The notes under the pieces: generated by a model
What the model was told of the DNA's origin: nothing
The model's database searches: none
Seen by the model: only the letters and a program-made list of their open reading frames with translations
Made by a program: the position numbers and the translations under genes
Shown here: one piece after another, positions 44,027 to 53,699 of the stretch
Position numbering within the stretch: the stretch's first letter is position 1
How the letters are laid out: each line of letters begins with the position of its first letter
Origin: Diaporthe sp. PMI_573
Taxonomy: Eukaryota; Ascomycota; Sordariomycetes; Diaporthales; Diaporthaceae
Assembly: GCA_021399435.1 (NCBI GenBank)
Contig: JAJTUP010000116.1
Span: 1 to 64,000 of the forward strand
Length of the DNA stretch: 64,000 bases
Reading direction: 5' to 3'

Positions 44027-44109
44027 TATGGATGGAATGTACAGTGGAACGTGGTGTACTGCTTGGGCTTTTCTTGCTTGCGTTGAGGTTTGGGAAACGA
44101 AGAAGGTGA

Positions 44110-44600
44110 ATTGTCCTTATACGTTGAACTACGGGGGTGACTGCCGAATAGCACTTCCAGTCATGCTGAAGTGTTGCCTATATATACCCGTTCTCAACTT
44201 GCGTACCCAGTTTGAGACATATGAAACTAGACGTGAAGGACTTGATACGCAACGAAGAAATGAGTACGCACCACATTGTCAGTTGTCAATCATGATGAGC
44301 CTCATTTGATTCTTTCTTATGTTTGGGACTTGAATTGGTCCTTGCGAAGTGCTGTGCCTAAAATATCCTTCTCGGTTACTCCCGCACTGTGCAAATGAAG
44401 ATGCTGCGCAGGTCCAAAACTGGGCTCGTTACGGCCTCAATTAAGGCAAAGCTGCCCAAGTTTTGGTTAAGATTAATGTTACAAAGATAACTTCCCACTA
44501 AAAACGAGGCACACAGTATCTCACAACCCGGCAACCTGGATTAATCCAGGACGTGCTCCGGGAATTGGGATCTTAATGGAACAGATGGAATACATACACG
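44110..44600. other. Intergenic; no gene recognised
   Basis: No coding frame of note between the coiled-coil gene and the hAT terminus at 44601. Confidence 0.5.
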
Positions 44601-45833
44601 CAGGCTGGCGATCAATTCAATTCAATCAATTTGGCCCCCCGATTGAATTGAATTGAGGGTCAACGATCCACTTCGCCATTGAATTGATCAATTCAGACCC
44701 TAAATTGAATTGATTGACGTTGAATTGACGAAATTGACGCTATTTATAGCACCCCTGTCTCTCAATCAGAATCCGCGCTGGCCCCCTTAACAAACTCCAT
44801 ACCTGCTGGCTGGTTATCGAATACACTATGTCCAGCCTCCTCAGACGTATCAATAAGACTATCTTCGGCCTTAATCAACCCATTCCTTACCCAGGACCTC
44901 AACGTTTGCGTAATACCGATTGTGCTGGCTTCCATTCGAGTCCTAAGGGGAGAGACCATCTGGCCAGCCGCAGAGAATAGCCGTTCACACCCTGCCGACA
45001 TAGGAGGAATAGAGAGGACATCAAAGGCCATGCGGGAGAGGCGAGGAAAGCTTTGGCGCCGTTCACGCCAATAAGAAAATAGATCCACAACCTCATCGTC
45101 CACAGGCGAGGGCGTGAGGAGCCAACGTTCGTATTCGTCCGTAAAGTCGGTTTGGAGTGTGGGCGATGAAAAGGGCGCGCGTACCGTCGACGAAAGCCTC
45201 TCTGCCCTGTGTCTCTCAAGGGCTGACTTGTGGAGCTTTCGTCTTTTCACAACTGGCTCGTCTTGATGATAGGAGATGGGGAGCGTCCGGTACTCCCTTT
45301 CCCACAAATCCTTAACAATGGCCTTGGCATTCGAGAGCCAATCTGGGCGGTCGGCCCAGGTGTTTTCATAGTACCTCCACCGATACGCCGGGTGGAGGAC
45401 AGTAGCCGCATAATATACCGGTGTCTGATCGAGTATGGTATAGTATTCGTCAAGCTTCTTCCAAGCAAGATTGACGTTTACCTTGAAGTGCTCAGGATCT
45501 GGGTAATATTCTGCCGTTTGTTTCCACTGTTCGAGCCGTTCCAGGAGATATTCGTATGTTGTTGCCACATCCCAGATATTTCCATATGCCACGATGCAAC
45601 CACCTTTGCGAACGCGATTCTGGGCATCGCCTTCAAGCATGAGAAGAGCCTCCTCGAAATCCACAAGCACTTGATTTAGTAGGTCAATGACCTTCCAGTC
45701 CTTCTCATCCAATTGGCTCTCTTCACGAAGACAGAGCGGAATCTCGCTTGCTGTAGTCTTTCCGCCACGTTGGACTTTCTGAAACAGAAGCTTCTGCTCG
45801 TCCACCAAGTCATCAAGGAATGGTCTGAGGCGA
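44601..45833 (-). mobile_element. Truncated hAT element fused into the patatin gene
   Basis: Seen: the intact end (plus coordinate 44601) begins CAGGCTGGCGATCAATTC and is followed by many TCAATTCAA/TTGAATTGA subterminal repeats (44610-44730). The transposase runs leftward from the other side and begins abruptly at about 45833, where patatin coding sequence takes over; the BED finger and first half are missing. This is a hAT family distinct from those at 38.25 and 45.96 kb by its terminal repeats. Confidence 0.8.
44762..45833 (-). pseudogene. C-terminal half of a hAT transposase, in frame with patatin sequence
   Basis: Seen: from LRLRPFLDDLVDEQKLLFQK the frame follows hAT order: CLREESQLDEKDWKVIDLL, the insertion domain with YGNIWDVATTYEYLL, PVYYAATVLHPAYRWRYYE, and the dimerisation tail PPMSAGCERLFSAAGQM with the catalytic Glu of the CERLFS motif. 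The stop is at 44762. It is open throughout and joined upstream without a stop to patatin sequence, so a 411-codon chimeric frame (45997-44762, the first few codons from the second hAT) exists. As a transposase it lacks both catalytic Asp residues. Confidence 0.85.
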
Positions 45834-45946
45834 AGGGTCCCGTTCTTCCACACGTCACGCGGGGCGTCTGTTGTGATCGGACCATCGGCTGCAGGCTCTC
45901 CCGTGCCGAGTGATACAACGAAATCAGGCTCTTCCATATGCGGAAA

Positions 45947-45954
45947 CAGGGCTG
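45947..45954. repeat. Target-site duplication, left copy
   Basis: CAGGGCTG immediately left of the hAT; identical to 48984-48991. Confidence 0.9.
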
Positions 45955-48900
45955 CAAGGCTCGGACCCACTACACTGCAAATCCACGTGGACCACAAATA
46001 AGTGGCCCATCTCTATTACATCCACTTGTCGGCCCTCAGATTACGTAATAATCCACTACACTTGGACCTGAAAGTGGATGTAATGGAGTGGATTTAGGTG
46101 GATTTAGGTACAGGGGGATATTCCCTGACCCTGTACGGTTCATAGTACTTATTTTTGTATATAGTTGCCTATTAAATCGAGGTACCTGGACCCAAGTTAA
46201 CCGAGGTCGATCACCCCTACAGCTAATCTTATAACATTATACGAGAAACTACCCCTATTGAGCGCGTTTTCTACAGATTTCCTGCTTTGTTTTTGCCAAA
46301 AACTTTTTTTTTTGACGATGTCAGCCAACCAGCCAGGCCAACCAGGCCAACAGCAGCAGCTCGAAGACCGTCTTTTTCGCCATTTCAGAGGCTGGAATTG
46401 GTCAGAACGCGCTCGTGATACTAGCTCTTGGCTGTGGGACTTTGGCTATGATATTCAACGTCATGGCTTACGCAAATGGGCTTGCAAGTACTGTATCCTC
46501 GGAAATCGTCCCATTATCGCGAGTTTTACCTCTTCAGGTCTCCAGAACGCGGCAAATCATCTATGGCGTGAGCACAAAACACCAGCACCAGAGGGAGAGA
46601 AAAGGAGCACAGCACAGCTCAAATCCGAAGGCGCACTGAAATCGAACCAGCCGACTATTGCATCTGTTTTGAAACTGGACGTCAACAAGCCTACGGAACA
46701 GAACATCGCGAATAGCTTCATCTCACGCTTTGATAAGCAACACTTTCAGCGTATGCTAGTCGAGTTAATCGTCAGTAGCAACCAGTCATTTTCCTTCGCC
46801 CAGAACCCCATCCTCCGAGAAATCTTCGACTATTTGAGTCCCTCCGTTTCGATCCAACGCGCCAACTTGAGTGCCAGGGCTGTCCGATATAAGATCATTC
46901 AAGAGTATAACCGCCACAAGCAGACGGTTATCGAGGTGCTGAGGAACTCCCCTGGAGCGCTTCATATCTCATTTGATGGCTGGACGTCTCGAAATAAGCT
47001 TGCCCTCTACGGTATTGCTTGTTTTTTCAGAGATGAGAAGAATCGGCCATGCAAAATCATGATTGGGGTTCCAGAGGCTCATCGTCACTTCGGCTCAACG
47101 ATCGGTGGGGAGGTTCTCGACGTCCTACACACCTTTGGCGTGAGTCCAGAGAAGATTGGCTATTTCACGCTCGACAATGCTGAAAACAACGATACTGCAA
47201 TGGAGGTCATAGGTGCTGAACTTGGGTTCGATGGCCGACTACGCCGAGGAAGCTGTATTGGCCACACAATTAACTTGTCAGCCAAGGCGCTCTTATTTGG
47301 CAAAAACGCCGACGCGTTCGAGCAGCAATTATCAGGCGCAGAAGCGTTATCTGATGCTGAATACGCTCGATGGCGCAAAAGAGGACCAGTTGGCAAGTTA
47401 CACAATATCGTAGTTGATGTGCGTATTAGCCATCGGCTGATTTACTTATTCAAGGAGGTCCAGAGGGTAAGCGGTTTTACTAAATCCTATTCGTCTCATA
47501 CTAATTCCATATATCTAACAGGACGAAATTAATCGCGCCACCACCCTTAAACTCCGATCGAAGAAACCAGTCAAGCTAATTATCGATAACGACACGCGTT
47601 GGCTGTCACAACTCTACATGATCCGCAGGGCTCCACGGTTGAAAACCTCTATCGAACTCCTACTGATCAAGTATAAGGCGCAATGGGAGGACGAAAATCG
47701 GTCTAAAAAGACTGGCCAAGTGACACAAGCCAAGTTGGCGAGAAAACCACGCATCCTCCGAGACGAGAATCAGCTAACGGACAGAGACTGGGAGGTTCTT
47801 TACCATTTGGAGGCTATTCTGACTGTTTTTGAGACCGTGGTGAAGACGCTTGAGGGTGATGGACACACCCGCAGGCGTAAGCAAGGCTGGACTGGCTCCT
47901 ATGGCAATATCTGGGACGTGGTCCTTGGCTATGAGTTGCTGCTTAACACACTGGAAGAATATAAGCAGCTTGCTGCTGACTTTCCTGATCCAGAGCACTT
48001 CCGCATCGGAATCAACCTTGCTTGGGATAAGCTGGATGAATATTATCGGCGGCTGGACGAGACGCCCATCTACTATACGGCTATGGCGGTCCATCCAGCC
48101 TATCGTTGGGACTGGTTTGATGAAACGTGGGCTCATAAGCCTAGTTGGGTTGAAAAGGCAAAAGAGATGGTCGCCGACGTCTGGCTGTCCGATTACGCTC
48201 ATCTCGAGGTTAGAACCAGCAGCAGCAGAGGCGACGACGAGCCTCCAGCAAAAAGAGCTCGGTTTTTCAACCCCTTCGAGAAGAACAGCCGTCTGCCAAG
48301 CTCAACACCAGCCTCCGCAGCAGCTATTGTTGGTGACGAGTACCAAGCGTAGCAGACGGATCGTGACGTCAGCGACGGCAACGTTCGTGATCCTATTGGT
48401 TACTGGATCGCTAAGCAAAGCAGATATCCTCGATTATCCAGGATGGCCTTGGACTTCCTGACAATCCAGCCGATGTCAGCCGAGTGTGAGAGGTTATTTT
48501 CAGCTGCTGGCAAGATGGTCTCGGGGTTGCGTACAAACCTAGATGCTGAGATTATCGCCATTTGTCAGGTTTTACGCTCTTGGTACCGTGCCGGCATTAT
48601 CAAGGACCCGGATCCATTGCTTAAGTCGCACCTTGAAAGTAAGCTGGATGGCGGTTGTGGGACTCTAGGCGACGACGAGCTGGCGCTTGCTGAGTAAAAA
48701 TGGCTATTGGAGGGCGAGGATAGCGCCAGCGAGGTTGACGATTCATCACAGCAGCAGCAGGCTGAAGAGTTAGTATCAACCTCTGAAAGTGAGGCTGAAT
48801 AGGCGTCGACGAGGTTGTGAATAGCCTCAAAAATCCACTTATAAATCCACTTATAAATCCACGTGTGTACATCTATTCCACTCCGGTCGAATATGTGCTA

Positions 48901-48983
48901 CATCCACTACGTAATTGCTAAAAACTCGTACATCCACTCTACTTGGTCCAAAAGTGGAGTGGATGTAGTGGTTCCGACCCTTG
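45955..48983 (+). mobile_element. hAT transposon, 3.03 kb, with perfect 8-bp target duplications
   Basis: Seen: left end CAAGGCTCGGACCCACTACA, right end reverse complement CAAGGGTCGGAACCACTACA (two mismatches in 20), flanked by CAGGGCTG on both sides. Subterminal copies of ATCCAC/GTGGAT crowd both ends (45970-46110, 48825-48970). The element lies inside a patatin exon: removing it with one duplication copy restores the frame (EAAA to LFPHMEE). The 8-bp duplication is the length typical of hAT insertion. Confidence 0.95.
46318..48802 (+). pseudogene. hAT transposase with one premature stop, catalytic residues present
   Basis: Seen: exon 1 46318-47466 and exon 2 from 47522 (55-bp intron, GTAAGC donor, CTAACAG acceptor), starting MSANQPGQPG. 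BED finger WACKYC...NHLWREH; HISFDGWTSRN with the first Asp (residue 220); KIGYFTLDNAENNDTAM; RKRGPVGKLHN; DNDTRWLSQLYMI; dimerisation tail SAECERLFSAAGKM. A TAG at 48350-48352 follows DEYQA; the paralogue at 38.6 kb has Trp at the aligned site (DEYDGW), so TGG to TAG is likely. A further TAA at 48695-48697 lies before an acidic tail ending at 48802. The stop removes the catalytic Glu and dimerisation region, so the copy is inactive unless the stop is bypassed. Confidence 0.9.
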
Positions 48984-48991
48984 CAGGGCTG
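48984..48991. repeat. Target-site duplication, right copy
   Basis: CAGGGCTG, identical to 45947-45954. Confidence 0.9.
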
Positions 48992-49488
48992 CTGCTTCAG
49001 ACAGTGCCGAGATGAGAGGATCATTCTCAAGAGGCCCTGCATCTTGAAAAACACCAACGTCTTGGATATTTTTGGGAGGGAAATACCTGAAAATTTGTTA
49101 TAAAGTTAAGAACGCAAGGTTACTGGTGAATCGATCGAACTTACCCGGGTGCAGCACAGGTGGCCCGCAATCTAGAATAAATTAGAACCTCCGCACTTGG
49201 AAAAAAGGACCAACTTACACCTCCCAAAGCTTAACCTTTCCCAATTCATTACCTGGTTTAACAACGTGGTCTGGATCTCTTAATCAGAACGATGTAATGT
49301 TCCAATTATCGGAAGCGAAGAAGGAATGAATCTATCCAGGCTGTTGTAGGCTTACCGGTAGCTTTGTCACGATCGCCAACGCCGTTATAATTCGTGAATA
49401 TACGGCTGCAAGGCCTCTTGCTGACCGTAGCAGCCGGTAGACCAAGGAGTGTCCCACTAGCTGTCGCGTGTGATACGTATGTTAGCAA

Positions 49489-50080
49489 AAGTATTTCCGC
49501 GCTTGGGGGTACTTAACCGAAACGATGCTGTATGATTGTGCAACTCCGCTAGCGAGTTGAATTTTGCGAAACATGCACCGCACTCATTCTGCCTAGCCAT
49601 TGTGAAGTGCTGGAATCACGTAGGTTGGGCGATGTTGTCAGACGCGCAGGGTGTGGGTCGACTGGAGAAGGGTCATGTGGGTCATGTGCAGCAAATTCCG
49701 TCGGTCCGCTTCCAGCGTGTTTTAGTGTTCAGCCAGGGCCCAGTGGCTTGAGGGTGTGTCATGAGCTTGCTATAAATTAAGGGGCATGTCATAGTGCCGA
49801 CTGCGTGGGAGTTCCCCAAGCCCCCAAACTCTTCCCCCGCTTCTCTTCCTTTCGCCCTTCCAGCGCACTTACATACTGCTGGATTGCACGGAGTGTGGGG
49901 GCACTGGCAAGATGGGAGATGATACATGCACTAAATGCGATGGCAAAGGCAAGAGGCAGCTGCCCATTTGGGTACTTGCACACAGCTTGGTAGTGGTCTC
50001 CCCTTTCTTCGGACGTGAACGCTACAAGGATGCCCGGCCCGTCATGCTTGTTTGCAACATCGGCATTCGGCATCGTGACG
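49489..50080. other. No gene recognised
   Basis: Between the patatin relic and the RGS gene. A 139-codon minus-strand frame here is the out-of-frame read-through of the RGS gene's last exon. Confidence 0.5.
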
Positions 50081-52172
50081 TCACTTTCTGTCGGACCGGC
50101 TCTGGCTTCGCTCAAGGCCTCTTCCGTCGACGTCGAACTCATAACTCCGCAGTTGCTGCTCGTACTTGGGCCTGCGAAGGAATTTGGGCACGGAATCCTG
50201 CTGTACATCAGCGCCCGTCAGCCTCGCCGAAGTTTTGGGGGTTAGCAAAACTCACACTAGCCATCAGCTTGAAGATCGCGTTTTGGGCGTCCCCGAAGAG
50301 GGACGTCACTTCCTGGAGTGTGTCGACCATAGCCACGTCCTGGCCAACGGCCTTGGTCATCCGAGCGGCGAGGTTGTTGCGGAGCTGGTGGTCGATGTTG
50401 ACCTCGCAAGGGGATCCAGGGGCCAGGAAAGCGTTGTATATTCCATACGCCTGCGCCATGATCTCCTTGCGGACGAACTCGTCGACACCTTGGTAGAAGG
50501 ACAGGTTCTCCTCGCAGTGTGTGTCGCGCAGGTTCTCCCGGAAGAGAAGGCGGAGCGCAGGATCGTTGAGGATCTTGTCGAGCCGCTGGGTGTTGGAGTC
50601 CCTGGTGATGCCATTCCGCTGAGAGGCGGCACAGCCCTCACTCTCCGACGCTCGTCCCTTCCAGCCAGAACCGTTGACGAGATCCTTGCCCCTCTGGGAA
50701 ATCTGATAGATGGCATACCCGGTGGGCTGGAACACATTGCAGCCCGGGTTCTGGGACATGTAGGCTCGGTCTTGAGCGACGGGCTCCATCAGATCGTACT
50801 CGAGAAAGAGGGTGGCGATCTCGACGGTTTCTCGCCTGTCAACAATCGTAGAGCAGTCCATCAACCAGTCGGTGGTGGCCTTGCCAGTGAAGGTATCTCG
50901 ATACGTCTTGCCGTTGACCTTGCGCTCGGCTGCCATCTTGACACCGGTGAGACCATCTTTGTAATCGTGCAACGAGTCCGAATCAGCTGCATTGACGGTC
51001 GCCTTGGTATTCCGGCTGTCAGCACCCACGAACCGGCGGAAAATGACCTCGAGGGTGCCTTGGTCATGGGGGAGCTTATCGCTCTGGGAGTCCCTCTCCA
51101 ACAGGACGAGCTGGGTTGCGCCCAGGTTGACTAGTTCCGACACCTGCTTCTGCTGAATGCCATTCCTCGAGCAGAACCTGTCCAGCACGGTGATTCCCTT
51201 AGGCGTCAGCTGCCAGACCGATCCCTTCATGTTGTACACCTGCTGATACTTGCCGTCGGCCGATTCAATGAAACGGGCCTCGACGAAGCGTTGGCAGATG
51301 GACCGGGCCATGTCCTTGGCCATGGAGAAGGTGGTGGTCGTGGTGGTGGTGACGATGCGGGAGGGATCTTCGGGATCTGGCATGCGATTCGATTGGGAGA
51401 ACTTGAGGGATCCAAGGCTGTTGACGGCATCCTCGGAGACGAATGTGTACTCGACCTTGGTCAATCGGACGCGGTGGGCTGACAGCGGCAAGAGACTGAC
51501 GACGAGGGTGGAGAAGAGATCCTTGAAGTCCTATCGTACAACCAAAGTCAGCCAATGCTCTGGCGAGAAGGGGCTCCGGAGGTGGCGTTTCATACGGGGG
51601 GCTCCGCATGGCCCGCGCGGAACGCCGCAAAATGGCGCACGCCATGCGAAGCGGCAGGTGGAAGTGGTAGAGCCATAGCACATCCCCTCGTGAACGGCTG
51701 GTCGTCATCCGTCATGCGCAGCAAGCGCGAGGGTGTTTGGTGCATCTTGTTTGCCGTGACGGTAGACTTGGCGGGAGGTGGTTGGTTGGGTTCTGTGGCC
51801 GTGCGAGGCTGGGACGGCGGGTGGTTCGCCGAAGCAGCTTGGGTAGCGACGGAGCTGTCCAGGTTGATACTGGACAACAGGGACTGGCTCGAGGCACTCC
51901 TGGGCCGGTGGTTCTTGTCCGAGCTGGAGGGCTCCGAGGCGGGCGTCGAGCTGGGGAGGTGGGAGAGTCTCGAGAGGGTACCATTGGAGTGCCGAGGGCG
52001 GATCGCGGGCTTCGAGATGGTGGCGATGGCGCCCTGGGTCCTGTCCAAGGCGGCCACGGCCAGGGCGAGGATGGCGCTCGACGAACGCTGGTCGAGTCTG
52101 GGAGACGGAGCGCCAACCCCGGGGACCCCGGCTGGCTTGGGCTGGTTGCCCAGCCGGTTGAGATCTCAGGTC
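50081..52172 (-). CDS. FlbA/Sst2-type RGS protein (two DEP domains plus RGS), altered
   Basis: Seen: exon 51530-50256 and exon 50197-50081 are joined by a canonical intron (GTGAGT, CAGCAG). The N-terminal exon is open from about 52172 (first Met at 52057) to a GTATGA donor at 51595. The protein reads NKMHQTPSRLLRMTDDD, then DFKDLFSTLVVSLLPLSAHR, two DEP-type regions (SMAKDMARSICQRFVEARF; TGKATTDWLMDCSTIVDRRE) and an RGS box (LLFRENLRDTHCEENLSFYQ...NAFLAPGSPCE...NLAARMTKAV), ending KFLRRPKYEQQLRSYEF. Known: FlbA/Rgs1 proteins accelerate GTP hydrolysis by the G-alpha controlling growth and sporulation. Oddities: using the visible donor inserts about 30 residues after FTR, and VRK joins EIMAQAYG directly, about 20 residues shorter than I recall for the family. 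The first exon of usual homologues was not found, so the gene may be a divergent or decaying extra copy. Confidence 0.8.
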
Positions 52173-52470
52173 TGTGATCTACACATTAGGCGCTGGGTCC
52201 AGCAAACTTCCCATTTGCTCTGTTACGTGTTTTGGGCAAAGAGGTAAGCTTGGTCTGTCATCGTTCAGGCCGCAAGACTTTATAACAATACGTAGACGAA
52301 TATGACACTTTTGATAATAGAGTTCTCTTTGACCCTCCCTCTTGCCCAGGCGGTCCCCAATAGCCTGGCGGCCCTGGAGGTCCCTCAATACCCGCCGCGA
52401 CATCCACGTGAAAACCGATCATATCGATGCCTCATCAAGCCCGGTCCGCGGCAAAACATGTATAGGAAGA

Positions 52471-52880
52471 TCAGTAACGTGGAAATAACGTCTCAAACGC
52501 AGCGATTGTCGACTGCAGGACTATGCGCTCTTCTAGGAGAGATCTATTTCTGTCCTCGAGGATCGCTATATACTCCGTCGCCGTATACATAATGGCCTCC
52601 TGTATTCTAGGTAAGAATTGTTGAATCATGAGTTGGGTGCTATTCTAACCTTATCCACCCTTGTTTTAGGCGTTCCTTGCGGATCCTTCGTTGCATTCTC
52701 CTCTCCTTCCTTTGCCATTACAACTCTCATACTAGGGATACTATTCCGTAGTTCGGTAAATGCAGCATTTAACTGAGTGGAGTGGCGCTTCTCGATTGTG
52801 CGCGTGGGCGGGGCTTCCGATGGTTTGTAGCGACCAGAGTTGCGTGCCGGTGCGGGAGGAGACTTGGGCTTGATTGCCAT
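52471..52880 (-). CDS. Short bHLH protein, SREBP-like helix-loop-helix
   Basis: Seen: exon 52880-52650 (MAIKPKSPPAPARNSG...) and exon 52599-52471 (GTTAGA donor; acceptor CAG at 52600-52602) give about 119 residues. Basic and helix 1: IEKRHSTQLNAAFTELRNSI. A loop of about 25 residues (KEGEENATKDPQGTPKTR) leads to helix 2: VDKEAIMYTATEYIAILEDR, then a short zipper (NRSLLEERIVLQSTI). Known: an E-K-R-x6-L-N...LR-x-S-I/V-P-S first helix and a long loop occur in fungal SREBP-like bHLH regulators. The usual long N-terminal region is absent. An acceptor-like TTCCAG lies just before the ATG, so an upstream exon may exist, but open frames upstream do not join convincingly. The first basic residues are weak (RTIEKRH). 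Confidence 0.65.
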
Positions 52881-53149
52881 GCTGGAAGAAGTGACAATGG
52901 CGTCGGTCTATCCAGGTCTCGGTAGCTTTGGAGGTCCCGAGGAACGGTCGGATGCGACGCGAATCGAGTTGGCATCGGGGAAAGGGAGATGGTATCTGCA
53001 TCTCGAGGTCGAAAGGGGTCGCTGGGGCATTTGAGGACGCCCTGAACACCTCAAACTCAGCTCGGGCTGAGCTGAAAATAATAGCGCCAAAATTAGTAGC
53101 TAGAAACCCTGGCTGTCAGAGTATATCCCATTAGCGTACGGAGTAATCA

Positions 53150-53570
53150 TCAGCCACCGAGCAAGGATATTGTTTTGGCGAACGCGTCTGCGCAGGTAAT
53201 CCCCTGCGTGTAACACCACTCCGCTGCCATGGCCGCTTCCTCTGACACTCTATTTTGGTGCTTATGGGCGTCAGCAGGATGGGTGGTGCCGGCTGGCACG
53301 CCGATGAAGTGCTCTGTTGTCTCCGCCACTAGCAGGATCCCCGCCGGCGGGGCCGAAGTGGAGGATGGTGTTGGCGTTCATACGATGGCCCGAGTGAACC
53401 TTATCGAGAATAACGTCCAATACCGTGTAGCTGGCACTGTTGACCAGCTTCAAGCCTTGGTGGATGTTCGAGTTCACGACGACGGGCATGCCAGGGACGA
53501 ATATGAAGATCGCCGTCACTGGTATGGCGCTATCATCCCGGCACCGATGGTCGGTGAACTAGTCCTGACG
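53150..53570 (-). pseudogene. PIF1-like helicase C-terminal fragment
   Basis: Seen: the frame reads FVPGMPVVVNSNIHQGLKLV, SASYTVLDVILDKVHSGHR and NANTILHFGPAGG. It then shifts frame towards GITCADAFAKTI near 53165. Known: VPGMPV-x-V-x2-N...GLKLVNGA..-x-VLDII is the characteristic late region of PIF1-like DNA helicases, often part of Helitron-type elements in fungi, followed by a CADAFA-type motif. Walker motifs are absent. A frameshift separates the two blocks; relic. Confidence 0.75.
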
Positions 53571-53699
53571 CCGCCGAACCACCGTCCGACACACCAGCAC
53601 GCCGGCATGTCCTATTCGGAGCTTATCGGAGGGACCAATGTACTACGTAGTAATTGGCGGCTGCCCTCGGCATGACAACCGCTCAATAGATCGATCAGA

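Larger units (their letters stand above)
45834..49488 (-). pseudogene. Patatin-like phospholipase fragment, disrupted by two hAT elements
   Basis: Seen: minus-strand exons ending at 49356 (RIFTNYNGVGDRDK), 49276-49253, 49171-49145 (LRATCAAP) and from 49086 (YFPPKNIQDVGVFQDAG, ENDPLISALSEAA). After the 3.0-kb hAT, the same exon resumes at 45946 with LFPHMEEPDFVVSLGTGEP and RDVWKNG, then meets the second hAT. All three introns have GT donors and AG acceptors. Known: the RATSAAP-YFxP, xDGGxxxNNP and VSLGTG blocks mark the second half of fungal patatin-like phospholipases. In the DGG motif that normally supplies the catalytic Asp, this copy reads QDAG. The GGGxRG and GxSxG regions are missing upstream and the C-terminus is replaced by hAT. 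Non-functional. Confidence 0.8.

Noticed and set aside
44762..49488. Starship-type giant transposon suggested by a patatin-like gene in a transposon-rich block
   Set aside because: No DUF3435 tyrosine-recombinase captain or boundary repeats were seen in the window.
50166..51134. 322-codon plus-strand ORF
   Set aside because: It is antisense to the FlbA-like exon, whose DEP and RGS motifs are unmistakable; the plus frame has no recognisable domain.
51712..52177. Two long frames, one on each strand, rich in Arg/Pro or Gly/Arg
   Set aside because: Shadows of the Ser/Pro-rich N-terminal exon of the FlbA-like gene, which has GC-rich third positions.
53229..53675. 148-codon plus-strand ORF
   Set aside because: Antisense of the PIF1-like helicase relic.
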